Notes under the pieces: model-generated
What the model was told of the DNA's origin: nothing
The model's database searches: none
What the model saw: only the letters and a program-made list of their open reading frames with translations
Translations under genes and position numbers: made by a program
Part shown: positions 36,682-48,983 of the stretch, piece by piece
How the letters are laid out: each line of letters starts with the position of its first letter
Numbering within the stretch: the stretch's first letter is position 1
Source: Hypholoma sublateritium FD-334 SS-4
Lineage: Eukaryota > Basidiomycota > Agaricomycetes > Agaricales > Strophariaceae
DNA: 64,000 nt
Direction: 5' to 3'
NCBI GenBank assembly: GCA_000827495.1
Contig: KN817566.1
Location: forward strand, 124,001 to 188,000

Positions 36682-39600
36682 TCAAGGGAAATCTGCGGCG
36701 TCCGTCATGTTTGCCGCCCAGCAAAAGTGCCCACACCCCGCCGCACATGGATGTCCAAATAGCTTATGCGCAGTGCTTTGTGCGGGACTGTGTGCTGCCG
36801 TGGTGTCCGCCACGCTGCTCTGCACGCTTGTCGTTGAGTGGCTGTCTGTTTGCGACGATAAGTCACTTAGACTGCTGGCCTGGTTGGTGGCCTGTGGGTT
36901 TGGAACGTCCTCCAGACCTGGGCTCTGCCGCATAGACGAGCGCCCGCGACTATCCCGTGCTGTAAAGACAGTAGGGAGCTCTACCATGGCCTGCCAAGAG
37001 TAGTACTTGCTGTAGCACTCTTGGTGCCCGCCGTGGTTGCACACAGGACACTGAAAAAGTAATGCGCGGACAGGAAGGCGACTGCGATAACGAATGAACG
37101 TCTGGGTGAGAACGAGTCGCGATGGAAACTACTTCGTCAGACTCACCAAATGGAACATATCGCGCGAGATTTTTTGCATGAGAGGCAATATGAGTATCCT
37201 CCTTTGCTGGCGACAGTGCCCTTAATACCACCAGCTGGGCGGAGTAAGGGTTTGCGGCATTTCCCACATGAGCTATAGATTGTGGTCCCAATCTTGATTG
37301 AACATTTAGTGAAACCATTTGTTGGGAAAATAGAAATAAACGCACTAGAGTGGGTTTACGGATGCTCTCCGCCTCGGAGTACTTTCGTAGATATGCAGCA
37401 CAGGTATACAGTTGCATGCGATTGAGAAGTTCTGATAGAATTTCAATCTACTGCCGCGGGTTGATACAGCTGTATGCCTTACCGAGGTAGGAGTCAAGAA
37501 AACGTGTCGAACGCGACAACGATATTTCTAACTCTTTAGGCGCCACCAGAGAAAGCATTGCACACGTCTGAACATCTCCCTAAAAAAGAGCATTGATCAA
37601 TCACCATCATCGTCAGTGGGACGATTCGTGAGGAGGTACCTCGTCCGCAAACTCCTCTAGCGCGTCTTTCAGTGCTGCTAACGTCGTCTCCTTGAATCGT
37701 CGGTCCTCAATGCGGATGCTCTCTATCCGGCGCTCTGTCATCTGCGCCCGCTCTGGCGAAACCTGTCCCGCTAACTCGGTCGCCTTGCTGGCCGCCGACA
37801 GCGCCTTCGCTGCTGCCGCATTCAATACGAGCTCGGACATTGTGGACGATTTCGGCCGCACGCTCGCCACGGCGCTCGCTTGATGGCGCGTGATTGAACC
37901 AGTCTCCGCCTTATTTTCCCGGTCTTCTTTGCCACCGACGCTGCGCATGGACGTCGTTTCGCCGCCCGCTGCGGTCACAGTTCGGATGCTGCTATGAGAG
38001 TCGTGGTGAGTGAGGGCCCTTGGGACCGCGAGCGACGCGATTGTGGAGCTGCGACTGCGCCTTTTGTTGTGCGCCGACGTCCATCGACGTGGGTGTACCG
38101 TGTTGAGTGCGTTTGATGACGAACGCGGGCGTCGTGTCCGGGCCGCATTTTCTCCTCCAGGGAAACCCGTGTCGGAGGATTGAGGGGACGGCGAGGACCC
38201 GTCTCCATCATGGAATGCTCGCAGCCTCGCATACGAATTGTAATCGTCGTCATCGCTGTCATCTGCGTCGCTTTCCCTACTCCTGCCATCCTCTTTTTCC
38301 GTGTCGTCCGACGTCGACGACTGTCGTCCAGCAAGCCTCGAAAGCGGGCTTGGCGTCGGGAATGGGCGTGGCACACTCACGCCAGGTGACAAGACCGGAA
38401 CCACCGCAGGACCCTCTTCGTCGCTTGAATTCACGCCTGCCGTTTCGTCACCTTCCTCGTCCTCGCCATCGCCGCCAAACTCGCTGTCATCCGAGTCAGA
38501 ATCTTCTAACACGCCCTCGCCAACATGACGCATGCTCCGTTCGCTTGGGCTTGAACTTTGGAGCGGAGGCACCGGGAGTGACGCGCGCCGCAGCATCAAA
38601 CTAGAGATAGCAGATCCCGGGGCCGTGGCGTCGACGGAGTCCCGACGGCCGAGGAACGACCCGTGCATAGGCGTCAGCAGAGGTAATGGAACGGGCAAAT
38701 TCCGCGGTGACGACGTCGTAGATGAGGTAGGGGTGAGTCGGGAATGTGAAGACGCGGAGGCCGAGGCGCCGTAGCTTGTCATGCGCGAGACAGACACGCT
38801 TGCAGACCGCTGGCCAGCACTACTTCGGGTAACAAAGCTACCCTTGTCAGGAGAAGTACCCATACTTGTAGATGAGGGGAATGTGTATCCATTCACTGCC
38901 GATGTTTGTTGCGGAAAGGGTCTAGAAGGTAGCAGCGGACTAGGAATTTTTTTTGTTTTCAGCTTTATGGTCGCAGGTTGCAATGGAGGTGGGACAAATT
39001 GAGCGAGAGATGCTCCTAATAGCAGCCACGCTTCTGCGGCTGTTTCATGACCAGCCAAGGACGCAACCTGTCCGGGAAAATGTTGAGTTGAAAAGGAACC
39101 TGGCGAATACAGAAACCCATACCCCAGCATTGTATGCGCAAATCTCCTGTCGTTCACGCCCTTCGTAGATATATCTCTTCGCCAGCGTTTTGAACGTTTC
39201 GGAGTCACTGTTAGTGAAATCATGCGCGTATATGCCAACTGCCTGTGTCGTAAGTCTAACCGGAAGATCGCCCAGTGCCTTCTCCGGCAGCTTCCGTGCA
39301 TCGGACACGGTACGCAGCTCTGGCATGCTGACGTTTCGTCGTCAACTATTAGCAACAAGTTGAAGTTACAATGGTAGGAGGCTTACACATCATCGTATGG
39401 CACCTCGTGAGGGTTAACGTCGTCTACAACAAAGGCCATAGAACCAGTTACATCCCATGTTGCCGCCGCACGTGGGATGGTGTCTATTGGTTTTGTTACG
39501 TTCCGTAGGTCAAGCTGCGAAAATGTTCCGCTGGCATGCTGCGCCCATAGAACATGTTCGCCATTGAATGTAATATCTTTTGAAAAAATGAGATTAACCT

Positions 39601-41088
39601 AACACCTTCCTGTAAAGATCAGAGTACCCACCTGTCGCGCCGCCGTCGCTCGCAGACCCTGACACACGCCACTTTGCTATCCATCCCCTGCGCACATCCC
39701 ATATCTCAATTGCGTCTCCAGAACTGGATGCCTTATCTTTGATTGGATCGACAACCTTCATCGCGTCTAGGCCTGGGGTTAGACCGCCCGAAAGTGAACT
39801 CCCTGGGGCGTCAAGAGTATGCGTCGAATAGTCGTTGTTGGAGACGATTGCAATCTCGCATTCGTATCCCGGACGCCAGGCGATACGGCGAATAGGATAC
39901 GCGGAGCGTAGTGTGTATGTCGGTTTGTGTGGGATATGGACATTATCGCCAGTGAGGTCCCATACCTTGACACACCGGTCAAGACCCCCACTTGCCAGCC
40001 ATCCAGAGCCCATTCCAGTCGCTTCCAGTGGTGCGGTGACACCGGTTGACCCCACGATTGAGCTGCTAGGCGAATACCAGTCAAGAGACGTTACAGGCCC
40101 GTTGTGTGCCACCGGCACTTTGTCTAGTTGGCCACGTTGTCCCATTCTCAAATCCCATCTTGCTTTGACCATTAGCACAACAGCAACGGGAACAACATAA
40201 TGTTGATGCACCGATATATAGTCCCATTATCATGTCCCACTACTGCTTGCACAGGATTCCATGGAATTGGCGAGAAAGCAAGGCTTCGTATCGAGTTCTG
40301 ACTTGGATGGGTTATTCGCAGTATGGATTTGGTAGTATCTTTCAGATCCTAGAATCAATGAGCTGGTACAGTCAAAATTTAAGTGCACGTTCTTACCCAG
40401 ACTCTCAGTTGCCCGTCCACAGCGCCAGTGATGCAGTAACTAGGAGCGTGTACAGATGTGGCCATCCTATTGATGCAACGATTGGTTTCTCTTGTCCGTC
40501 GTTCTGCACCTCGTTTAAGGTCAGCTGCAAACATATTTATTGACCAACTCACCACACTTGGTTGTTCCAGATTTATGAATATCCCACATTATCAATTCGC
40601 CATTTCGTGCGCTGGTCAAGATCTTGTTTGAGAAAGCTGGCGAGGTATCAGCAACGTCGTGAAGAGAAGAGAACATACATACATCCGTAGCCCCATGCAA
40701 TGTCGGTACTCGCACTGTCCATTTTCAGACCGCTTGCATCCCAAAAGTTGCGCGATGCGTCGATGCGATAGCCTCCTTTACCAGTTGCAGACTTGTGGTC
40801 TGTTTTGTTTCCTTCAGAAGGGGGCGACACACGCAAAATTCGAAGAGCTGAGATGGTATGAGATAGTGTCCAATCTCAAGCTGAATTAGACGCACACTCT
40901 TTGCCAGTGACTGCACATCGCGTCCCTGTCTCGTTTCTGGCGATCAAGCCCCCTCCTGCTGGTGTAACGCGCGAGAGACGAACATGTCGAGAAGGGCCTT
41001 GATCACCATGCTCCCTCTGGTCAGAATACACATGATTAAACGGGTGCAGAAAAGTCTGGATTGTGAGCGGTGGAAGAGCCGTGTTCAT
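36682..41088 (-). CDS. RTC1: WDR24/Rtc1, SEA (GATOR2) complex subunit
   Basis: Thirteen minus-strand exons (41088-40896, 40847-40683, 40636-40553, 40524-40397, 40348-40212, 40158-39632, 39576-39387, 39327-39123, 39067-37640, 37579-37483, 37431-37346, 37292-37147, 37081-36682) encode 1261 residues. The N-terminal third is a WD40 propeller (blocks ending ELIMWD, LRVWDL, IYRWDLR, VKVWDL, IEIWDVR). Then come the helical part (YIYEGRERQEICAYNAGV), a long Ser/Asp-rich insert in exon 9, and a C-terminal zinc-binding module with CGKC, CSIC, CPVC, GGHQEC and CGHFCWA. This architecture is that of WDR24 in animals and Rtc1 in yeast, a vacuole-associated regulator that relays amino-acid status to TORC1. 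All splice phases agree. Confidence 0.92.
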
Positions 41089-41723
41089 GAAGTCCAGCCC
41101 ACTATTTCTATCACCTTGAAGGTTTCTGATTCTACCCAGAGCGGTTGGCAGTTGTTGGCTGCTGGACTAACGGTACGCGATGATGACTGCGACCTGTACA
41201 ACTCCCAAGATAGTTTAGATGATATAACTCTTTGGAATATCCGGCGATTGGAGCACAAAGGGGACCGCGTTGTGAGGGAAAGAGCCCAGGGACAGGATGT
41301 CAAGTATGCACAGCACTCAACGCGCGACGTAATCGACGCTGATTCGGCCTCTGCCGATATTTTGGAGCTCCGCTATTCAACGTCACTGAACTTGCTGCAG
41401 TGTTTCAACTTGCAACTTTCCGTCAAGTCAAGCTCAAATATAATTCCATCAAATACAAATCAACGAAAGGGGTGGCTTTCGAGGCGAACAATACATTGAG
41501 TGTTCCTCATATGTCGACCAACAAGTGAATATCCACTACCCCCATCTCCCAATTAGACAAGCAGGACGTTTGTCGTCTATTCCCTGTGCTCTTTTACTGG
41601 ATCATTGAGTGAATTTGATATATCCTTCCCCAAGCGAATGACGATCATCGTGCAGAAAGAATACCAGACACTATTATAAGATGCTGTCAACCCGAAGAGT
41701 ACTGTAAACATATATGAATGCTC
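41089..41723. other. Intergenic, no gene seen
   Basis: Lies between the 5' end of WDR24 and the 3' end of the small membrane protein gene, both on the minus strand. Confidence 0.45.
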
Positions 41724-42403
41724 TTACATATTTGGTGCAACCCAAAACTTGATAATTTCTGACAATTCGTTCATGGAAGACTGCGAGCATTTTCCGCAAA
41801 AATGCTCCTGTAGAATCCAAATTGTAGTCTTCGTCAACGTCATTCCGGCACCTGAGAATCCAAAGAGTGGAGCGATGTTTTGCCGGGAAACGTGTACCAT
41901 GAAAAGGTAAATAAGCTGTTAATACAAAGATTACAACCCGGCAGATATATTTCAGAGAATGCTTAGTGACTGGAATTGGACTAGAACATACATTTAGCGA
42001 TGTCTCTATCAGGTTTGAAATAGCTGGAATTATTTGATCAATCGGTGTACTAAGCACTCGTTGAGTTTACTCACCTGCAGCTGGTGCAAATCCAGCTTTT
42101 GCGTGATATGCCTTTACGCTATAGACCTGAAAAACGGTGAGCGAGCTCTGCTGGGGTCTTTGAGAAATGCGGCTACATTGTCGATTCGCTCATACATATC
42201 AAACCCGCTCCAGAACCATCTCAAATCCCCCCCTTCCATCGAACGTGGCCTAGAGGAAATTTCACAGTTTACTGTCAGCTACATAAGATCCTTGTAAACA
42301 CGACAAGGACTCACCGCATGAGAACGTATCCCGCGTCCCATAAGATGATGGGTGCAGTAATCAAAAACCAAACTGTTATCCACGTGTACCTCTTGGGAGC
42401 CAT
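41724..42403 (-). CDS. Small multi-helix membrane protein, EXPERA-like
   Basis: Five minus-strand exons (42403-42315, 42249-42177, 42126-42075, 42023-41992, 41915-41724) encode about 145 residues. The N-terminus MAPKRYTWITVWFLITAP begins a membrane helix, followed by WDAGYVLMRPRSMEGGDLRW and YERIDNVYSVKA. Further hydrophobic helices are ETSLNLIYLFMVHV and IAPLFGFSGAGMTLTKTTIWIL. The layout resembles small fungal relatives of the EXPERA/emopamil-binding family, which sit in the ER, but I hold that name loosely. The last exon either stops at TAA (41724) or splices from 41728 to a short further exon, so the C-terminus is uncertain and looks short for the family. Confidence 0.5.
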
Positions 42404-43437
42404 CCTATTATAGCGAAAGGGTGGAAGGTGTCGGGAGTCGACGGTCACTTCAGTGGACTCGGGCGGCTTCGCTATGCAGCAATGGAGGGTGAGTTTTTTG
42501 CAGACCTACGGCTTAAGAGTCGGTCAGTATACAAGTCGTATCATTCCTGAGGTGAAGAACGCGAACTCCTAGTTGAAAGCTGTAGCTGAGACGAGTCGAG
42601 ACGCATGTGCCTATGCCAGCAGCTGGCGTATTTCTATTATCCTATAAGCCGCATTAGAATCGGATGCACAGAAGGAAGGCTTAATCCGAATTACCTTGTC
42701 AAAATACGATCAACACCCGGATCCAGCTATATAGTAAACTTTTCGAATGGTGATTTCATTCATCGCTGCGGTGATTAGACCACGGTTTTATGGTATGCTG
42801 CTAGTTTGCTGTCATTGATTCTGTGAAGTGATGGCGACCGTAAATGAAGTCGGTTCGAAAAGAACAAAAGGCTATGCTCCTTAGAACTCCAAGAACTTGA
42901 ACAAGATTGGACAGTCGCGACTCGCGCAAGACTCGCGACTCTTGCGAAAAAGCTTCTTGGTGGTGTAAACGTGCCGATTACTTTTGAGACTCCGCTAAGT
43001 GACTCAACTTGTCTGCAATGGACTCAACTCAAACTTGACCGCAATGCTGCTGTTTAATTACTTTCCGGTGGTTTTCCTGCCAAAGACGTCCACGTCAGGG
43101 AGTTGTCAGCCAACTCATTCATAGAATTGCGATGACTCCGATGAAGTGGCTTTCGATCTTTCATCTGTGTCAGCACTCACGATGGGTACCATCAACGCTC
43201 ATAATGAGGGCTTGTATCATCGATGCAAATCATTGCTATCTTCACTGTGGATCTTCATCTCAAGCTTTACTGTCTTTTTATCATCTGGTTTTTTAGCCCG
43301 TTGCGAGAACTCATTTTCCACGGATCCGGAACTTCCTGTCGCCGTTATCTTCACCGCTGCAAGACGCTCAGAATTTATGAGCAGTATGTGTTTTCCCAGC
43401 ATCGTCACATATATGTATATTTCGACAGTGCTAACAT
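42404..43437. other. Intergenic
   Basis: Holds GACTCGCG and GACTCAACT direct repeats around 42925-43030. The 5' part of the next gene may start here, but no exon could be fixed. Confidence 0.4.
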
Positions 43438-45772
43438 GTGTTCTCCCTCATTTGCGGCTCCATCACAGCCAACATATGTCCTCTCAGTGTTGGCGTCCCT
43501 CGCACATCGCGAATAGGAAGAAACAGCCTCGACTCTTATTGTCAACGAAACTCGAGTCAATATATCGAGCAAAATGTCACAGAAAGCCCGTCTTCCAGAA
43601 AGTGCCTATCTATATCCAGATCTTTGCCATACATATCGTCGAGCAGCACATTTGATAACACCACTATCAGCGCCTCTATCTCTTTGGAATCGCACTCTCT
43701 CTACTCCAGCCCTCCGTCTTCCTTGATAATTCATACTCCTATCATCACTATCACCGCTCCATCTGGGGAAACCGAGATAAACTGTGACGCCGTACTTCGT
43801 TATCACTCTGATGCGCCAGATGAAGAAGATGCTTCTAAACCTACTGGAGAACAGCGCAATAACGATGGTGATATCGCCAACCAGTGCGATTCTTTATTAT
43901 GCCAGCCAATTCTAGGTAGCCTTGCACTGCGTCGTGGGTTCCAAGGACTTCCTATCATCACTTCATTTACTGTGCAACATATTTCAACTTCCCCCTCTGT
44001 CCCCTCGTGGACTCCCTGTTCGAGAAGGTGAGCATTCCACGTACGCGTTTTCCCTATTAATAAATTTGCGTCATCTCTTTTTGCGGCATTGAAGCTCGGC
44101 CGTACTTCACTCGCATAGGAGCCCAAGGACTGATCTATTGTCTCCCGACATGGCTTACGAGACCGATGCGGACCTTGACTTTCTCCCTGAGTCTCAATCG
44201 GTTCTCTCCACTGCTTCTACTGCCGTAGAAAACATCGACTTCGACCCTTCCAATAATTATCACAATATTGAGCCCTCCGACTACGATCTATCAGAAGGTC
44301 GTCACTTATCATCTAAGCAGGGGTCTGAACTCCACGGCGCAAACCAACAGGACGTTTGCCAATCTGCGTCGAACATCAAACCACTGCCCATCAACAGCGT
44401 ATCTGGTAAATGGTCTCTTATAATTCACGGAGAAGCTCTAATGTCATGTTTTGTCACAGCTGATGAATACGAACATACGATTGAAGTCGACGATACAAAT
44501 GGAAACGTTGGACAAGACCGCGTGTTGCGCTTCAGTGAAGTGGTGATTACTAAACTAAGAGCCAGAAGAGCCTTGTCTGAACTACCTGGTGACCTGTCCG
44601 CACTCCCTGACTTTATCGATCGAGTTCCAACCAATGTTGTAAGGCGTTTCTCATTCCCTTACTACTCTGGCCGCACCGTTTACAGCCTCAAAAACCCGTG
44701 CGAGTCCAGCGACGACAACCTGCAGGAGCCGACTTCGCCTCTGCGTGATCAGAATGTATCCTCATCTGGGTCTATTGAACTTCACATGAACTGTGCCTTC
44801 GCCATTGCATCCCCCTTTTCCCATGCACCTTCCTCCACCGGCGACCTACTCGGCGCAATGTATGTTCATTCTTTCTCTCCGCTTCGTGATGTGCAGCCTG
44901 GCTTCCATAAACCGTTGGTTGATCCTGGCCTTTGCATGCAACTCACTCCAACTAGGGAATACAACACGGCCAATTTACCCAAATCAGTGGACTCGGAGAT
45001 TGATGAGCTGGAAATGGGCATTGGGCTGAGTGCAGCTCCGGTAATAGTGCTCCCTTCATCAGAGCACACCGCGGTGAACACAAACCTATCTCTTCTTGAG
45101 GGAAACGACGTCATCAGGTCTTGGGCCACCCTAGTAAACTGCAATATTGGCTCCAACTTCGCTCCCGATCGTAGATTTGAAGTGGGAGGCATATCCCACA
45201 ATCGTGACGACTGCGAGACGACCACTCGCTCTGGTTATATTGTCTCACGAAACGAGGGCCAGGCTTTGTGCGTCAAGCTGGACGATACTATGTCTTCGTA
45301 TTCAGGGACCCCATACCCTCTACGTCGGCGTACATTGGACTCTTTCTCCTGTGGCGTGCACGATATTGATTCAGACTGTCGCCAGGCCTCCGACATATAC
45401 ATCTCTGGTTGGCAACACTTGTCCAAAATACCGCCTCGATTATCTTCCTGCCCACCCTTGATGCTTCCTATTCAACTTGCCTTGCTTAATTCGATGGGCG
45501 AGACGCTTTCCGATCATAACTCCTTTAACGGGGACTCCGGCAGTGGCACTGTCGCACATGGTTCCTCTGGAGGCCCTCAACAACATACCTCAGTGATCTC
45601 GTTTGCTCTGCTGGACGAAATCTTGGATGCTCTGAATATAAGCTCATCTATAACAAGTTCTACCTCCCAAGATTCGCAATCAGGTTCGTCCTATTCCAGT
45701 GATGACCCCGAAACGGTCTGCAAGAACAATCTGGCTTCAGATTCTACCATCAGCTGGGGCATCGCGTTCTGA
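43438..45772 (+). CDS. Orphan low-complexity protein
   Basis: Exons 43438-44027 and 44095-45772 join in frame over a 67 bp intron into up to 755 residues. Composition is Ser/Thr/Pro/Asp-rich with acidic stretches. The only compact-looking part is around SGKWSLIIHGEALMSCFV through RVPTNVVRRFSFPYYSGRTV. No family is recognised. The start is uncertain: ATG 43438 is simply the first in the open frame, and the true gene could begin downstream or in an upstream exon. Confidence 0.45.
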
Positions 45773-46403
45773 AATCGATAAGCAAGCTTCTTTGATCAAT
45801 TTCATGGTGGCATTCCATTTCCCGTCTTCGGTTTTTGATTGTGTCACCTCTGCAACCTCCATATTTTTTCCTGTGAACCCTTATCGATTCATTTTACTCT
45901 ATATTCACTTTGTCCCTCGCAGTTCCTACGTTATGCCCTGTACCATTGTTAGTATCATACATAGGACCATTTCTCCACGAATCTGGGTAAGAATCGGATA
46001 TCCAAAATAACGTGAAAGAATATTGTCAACGTAAAGAAACGCAAGGCTAACATGGAAATGTATGAATGTGTTTATTCACCGGTTAGATAGCTGAATGTCC
46101 TCCTCAAGACTACAATATGAAAGCTTGTCAGGAAAGCAAGTTGAGCTCGTCCGAATTTTCGGGAAGTGATTAATCTCTGTATGGCAGGATACTATCCCTG
46201 ATAGCAACTTTACAGTATAGGTGATTCACAAGGGCTACGACTAGATAACCTTTACTATAAATTTTGAAGTAACTGAATGTTGACACAAGCCCGGCCGATT
46301 CGAGGCTGTCGACGGCTGCCGTTACACGGAAAAATTGTCGTCTCTGAACTCAGTCACGGTCTTCATCTCGATTGATATAGGATTGTGGTTATATGCCTGT
46401 TCA
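45773..46403. other. Convergent intergenic region
   Basis: Nothing recognised between the orphan gene and the DUF6534 gene. Confidence 0.4.
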
Positions 46404-47885
46404 TTATAAGCATGTATCCTCAGTCCAAGAGGAGTCAACGACGAGGGCAAAGCTTACCGGCCGCGATGAAGTACCTTTACGACGCGGTACTTCTACTGAA
46501 ACCGTCGAAGTTGAGATTGCATTCCGAAGATCACTTCGTGAATTCAACCTTTGGAGTAGGATATGCACATGAGCCGCATGACACTTCCCGAGCAAGAGAC
46601 AAATTTCGCATACGAAGATAAAAGTGTGTTTGAATATACTGAGATTATTGACCGTTAATCTCAATTTGTCTGAAGTAGATGTTGTAGAATAGCTTACGTT
46701 TGGCCAGTGAGGTATAGACGGCCAGGTAGATCACTATTGGAAAAAGGCGGTCAGACGGAGATCGTTCAACCGCGTTCGTAATAATCAATCACTAGTATTA
46801 GGTTGTAATCGATGCTGGAAAAGATCGTGTAAACGGGCGACAGTCGTCTGAGCTCTGAATTGGACCCACAATAATCAGCACTGCGATCGCCGCAAAGCTG
46901 TACAAGGACGTGTTATTTAGCTCGAATTCAAGCTTCCCAGGAGCCAATATATTACCTCGTAAGGAGGCCCGTTCCTAGAGTAAATGGGTGTGTTTGAGAA
47001 GGAAAATATACTCAGAAGATTGGAATACTCACGCAAACTGAATCCAATTAAGCGGTCAATAAGTCTGGTGGCACTAGGAGTAGGAGGTAACCTCGGTGAG
47101 ATTTACGATCCAGGAAGATATATAGCCAAGCACATACCGAGCCAATGCCTTTCCTCTTGTCTTCATCAAGAAGTACACCATTGAGCTGGCTATAGTTACA
47201 TCAATTATAGCACCCATGATTAGCAGTGCTAACACCAGCCGCGTGGTTGAGGGTTCGAAGGCATAGTCGGCGTATACGGGCGCCAAGATCGTCTTGACTC
47301 CACCGTATGTGCTTAGGATAAAACGAGTGAACGCTGTTACTGCAGTGACCCCTCCAGCTGCATTATACGGCATCGGAAGGAATTTGTACAGACGATATGA
47401 GAAAAATATCTAATGATGATTATAAGCAGATATGGCGCGAAAACAAGATCGACTTCATTCACCTGCACCATAGCCGTAATCGCTCCTCCTGCGACAAAGA
47501 CCACTCCGATCGAAGGAAATGCTACCACCGCGGCCGGATTGTCATACATGACTATCGTTGTCCAGTACACTTCATAGAACACTGCAATTGTATGGGCAAG
47601 CTCAAGGACCCTAAATCGGAGGTCTCGTGAGTACGTGCCTCGCTTATGGACCATAAAACGTTATACCAGACAGCGGAAACCTAACAAAATCAATGAGTTG
47701 TCTATGCTACTTAATGCACAGCAAATGTGACGCACCAAAGCCTTAAACTGAAAACGATCCTCCGGAAACCGTGAAAAGTAGACGTGGGTCTGTAGCGTCA
47801 CGACCCCAAACAGAAAAGCAGACACGCTTGACCCAATCTCAAGCGCGCCGAAGGTGTTGGCGATGGTTATATCCTCGCTGCCCAT
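46404..47885 (-). CDS. DUF6534 multi-pass membrane protein
   Basis: Eleven minus-strand exons (47885-47736, 47680-47667, 47610-47463, 47409-47138, 47091-47033, 46974-46956, 46897-46870, 46814-46793, 46733-46698, 46638-46614, 46548-46404) encode 305 residues. The order matches the agaricomycete DUF6534 family: TFGALEIGSSVSAFLFGVVTLQ (helix 1), VLELAHTIAVFYEVYW (helix 2), later helices, the conserved RLIDRLI...RTGLLTS and the closing IYLAVYTSLAKLYSNTLLSSLNSR. Function is unknown; the family is expanded in mushroom genomes. Exons of 14, 19, 22, 25 and 28 bases were placed because each restores the family sequence with matching phase. A long Ser/Arg-rich tail follows the last helix. Confidence 0.82.
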
Positions 47886-48983
47886 GTCTTGCCGAGGCTT
47901 GGCCGAGGCAGATGCTTTCTTCTATGGTTGACTGGGATTATGACGTCTGGCGTCGGTGTGCAGACCAAGTGCAGACGAAGCCGCAGTGAAGTTGAGAGGA
48001 TCAGGACTCCATGCTATACGCGTATAACGTTGCACATTTCGTATCGTATATGCATTTCATAAAAATTCGATTACGCAGATCAGCGAAGATCCTCGAAGAT
48101 CTCTTGGGCATGGAGCATTGACGCCGGAGCTAGCTGGATAAGTATAGACCCATAGAAAATGGTTTTGATGCGAACTAGGTCACTCACTGAGTCGACCTTG
48201 CCCTACAGTCATATAAGGTCAGACAATTCTCGTTTCATCGCGGAGTCTCCCATAAGAAAACGTACTCTGGATCTATTCCTCAGTGTCGGGGAGTGTCGGT
48301 ACCCTGTTAAATCTACGGCAGGAGACACAGAGGTGAGAGAGAGGAATGATAGTAGAAGAGTAGTATGAAGGGTGCGTATGACGACTGCGATTATGCCCCG
48401 ATCAGGAACCGGAACCCCAGGAATGGACGGTCGTCGGCCCAAGTAAAACTTAAGCGGAAGCTGGTCTTGTGCATGCCCCGAGTTGACGGGGTCTACTCTG
48501 GTGACTGGTCTACTTATGTTTTTCTTTGTCAAATTACTTTGGTTTTTTTGCAGCATTTGTTTGACGAATATCCACTTTTCTGTACTACCTAGAGTCTGGA
48601 CCTAAGGCTGCCTGTCAGTATTCACTAGCCCACCTTGTTCGGCGGACGGGACACAAAGTTCACTTGGGGGGCAACTTGGTTGCAACGCGGTTACACCCAA
48701 GAGCACCCACTTACCGAAACTTATACCCGCTCCAGTATATTCGTCAGGACGCCATGTGCTTTCCATGTTCCATGCCGCTCCCCCTTATTTTTTCCCTTTT
48801 AGAGTAAATAAGACCAAGCTATTAGTTCTCAAGAGCCTTCCACTTTGCACCTTATGACGGAGCGCTACCTCCCACAACCCCATCTTGACATGATTCGATG
48901 CAAATGGTAATCTGGAAACGTCATCGAGACTGGAGTTGACGCGGTTTTTTTGGGAGAAAATGCGATTATATCTAAAATAAAAA
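47886..48983. other. Intergenic, no gene seen
   Basis: About 1.1 kb between the DUF6534 gene and the ARP10 remnant. Overlapping short frames on both strands at 48159-48592 have no features. Confidence 0.45.

Noticed and set aside
40984..41499. 171-codon plus-strand frame over the WDR24 5' end
   Set aside because: It is mostly the antisense of the first WDR24 exon and lacks features of its own.
48159..48592. Overlapping frames on both strands
   Set aside because: They are short, mutually overlapping and featureless.
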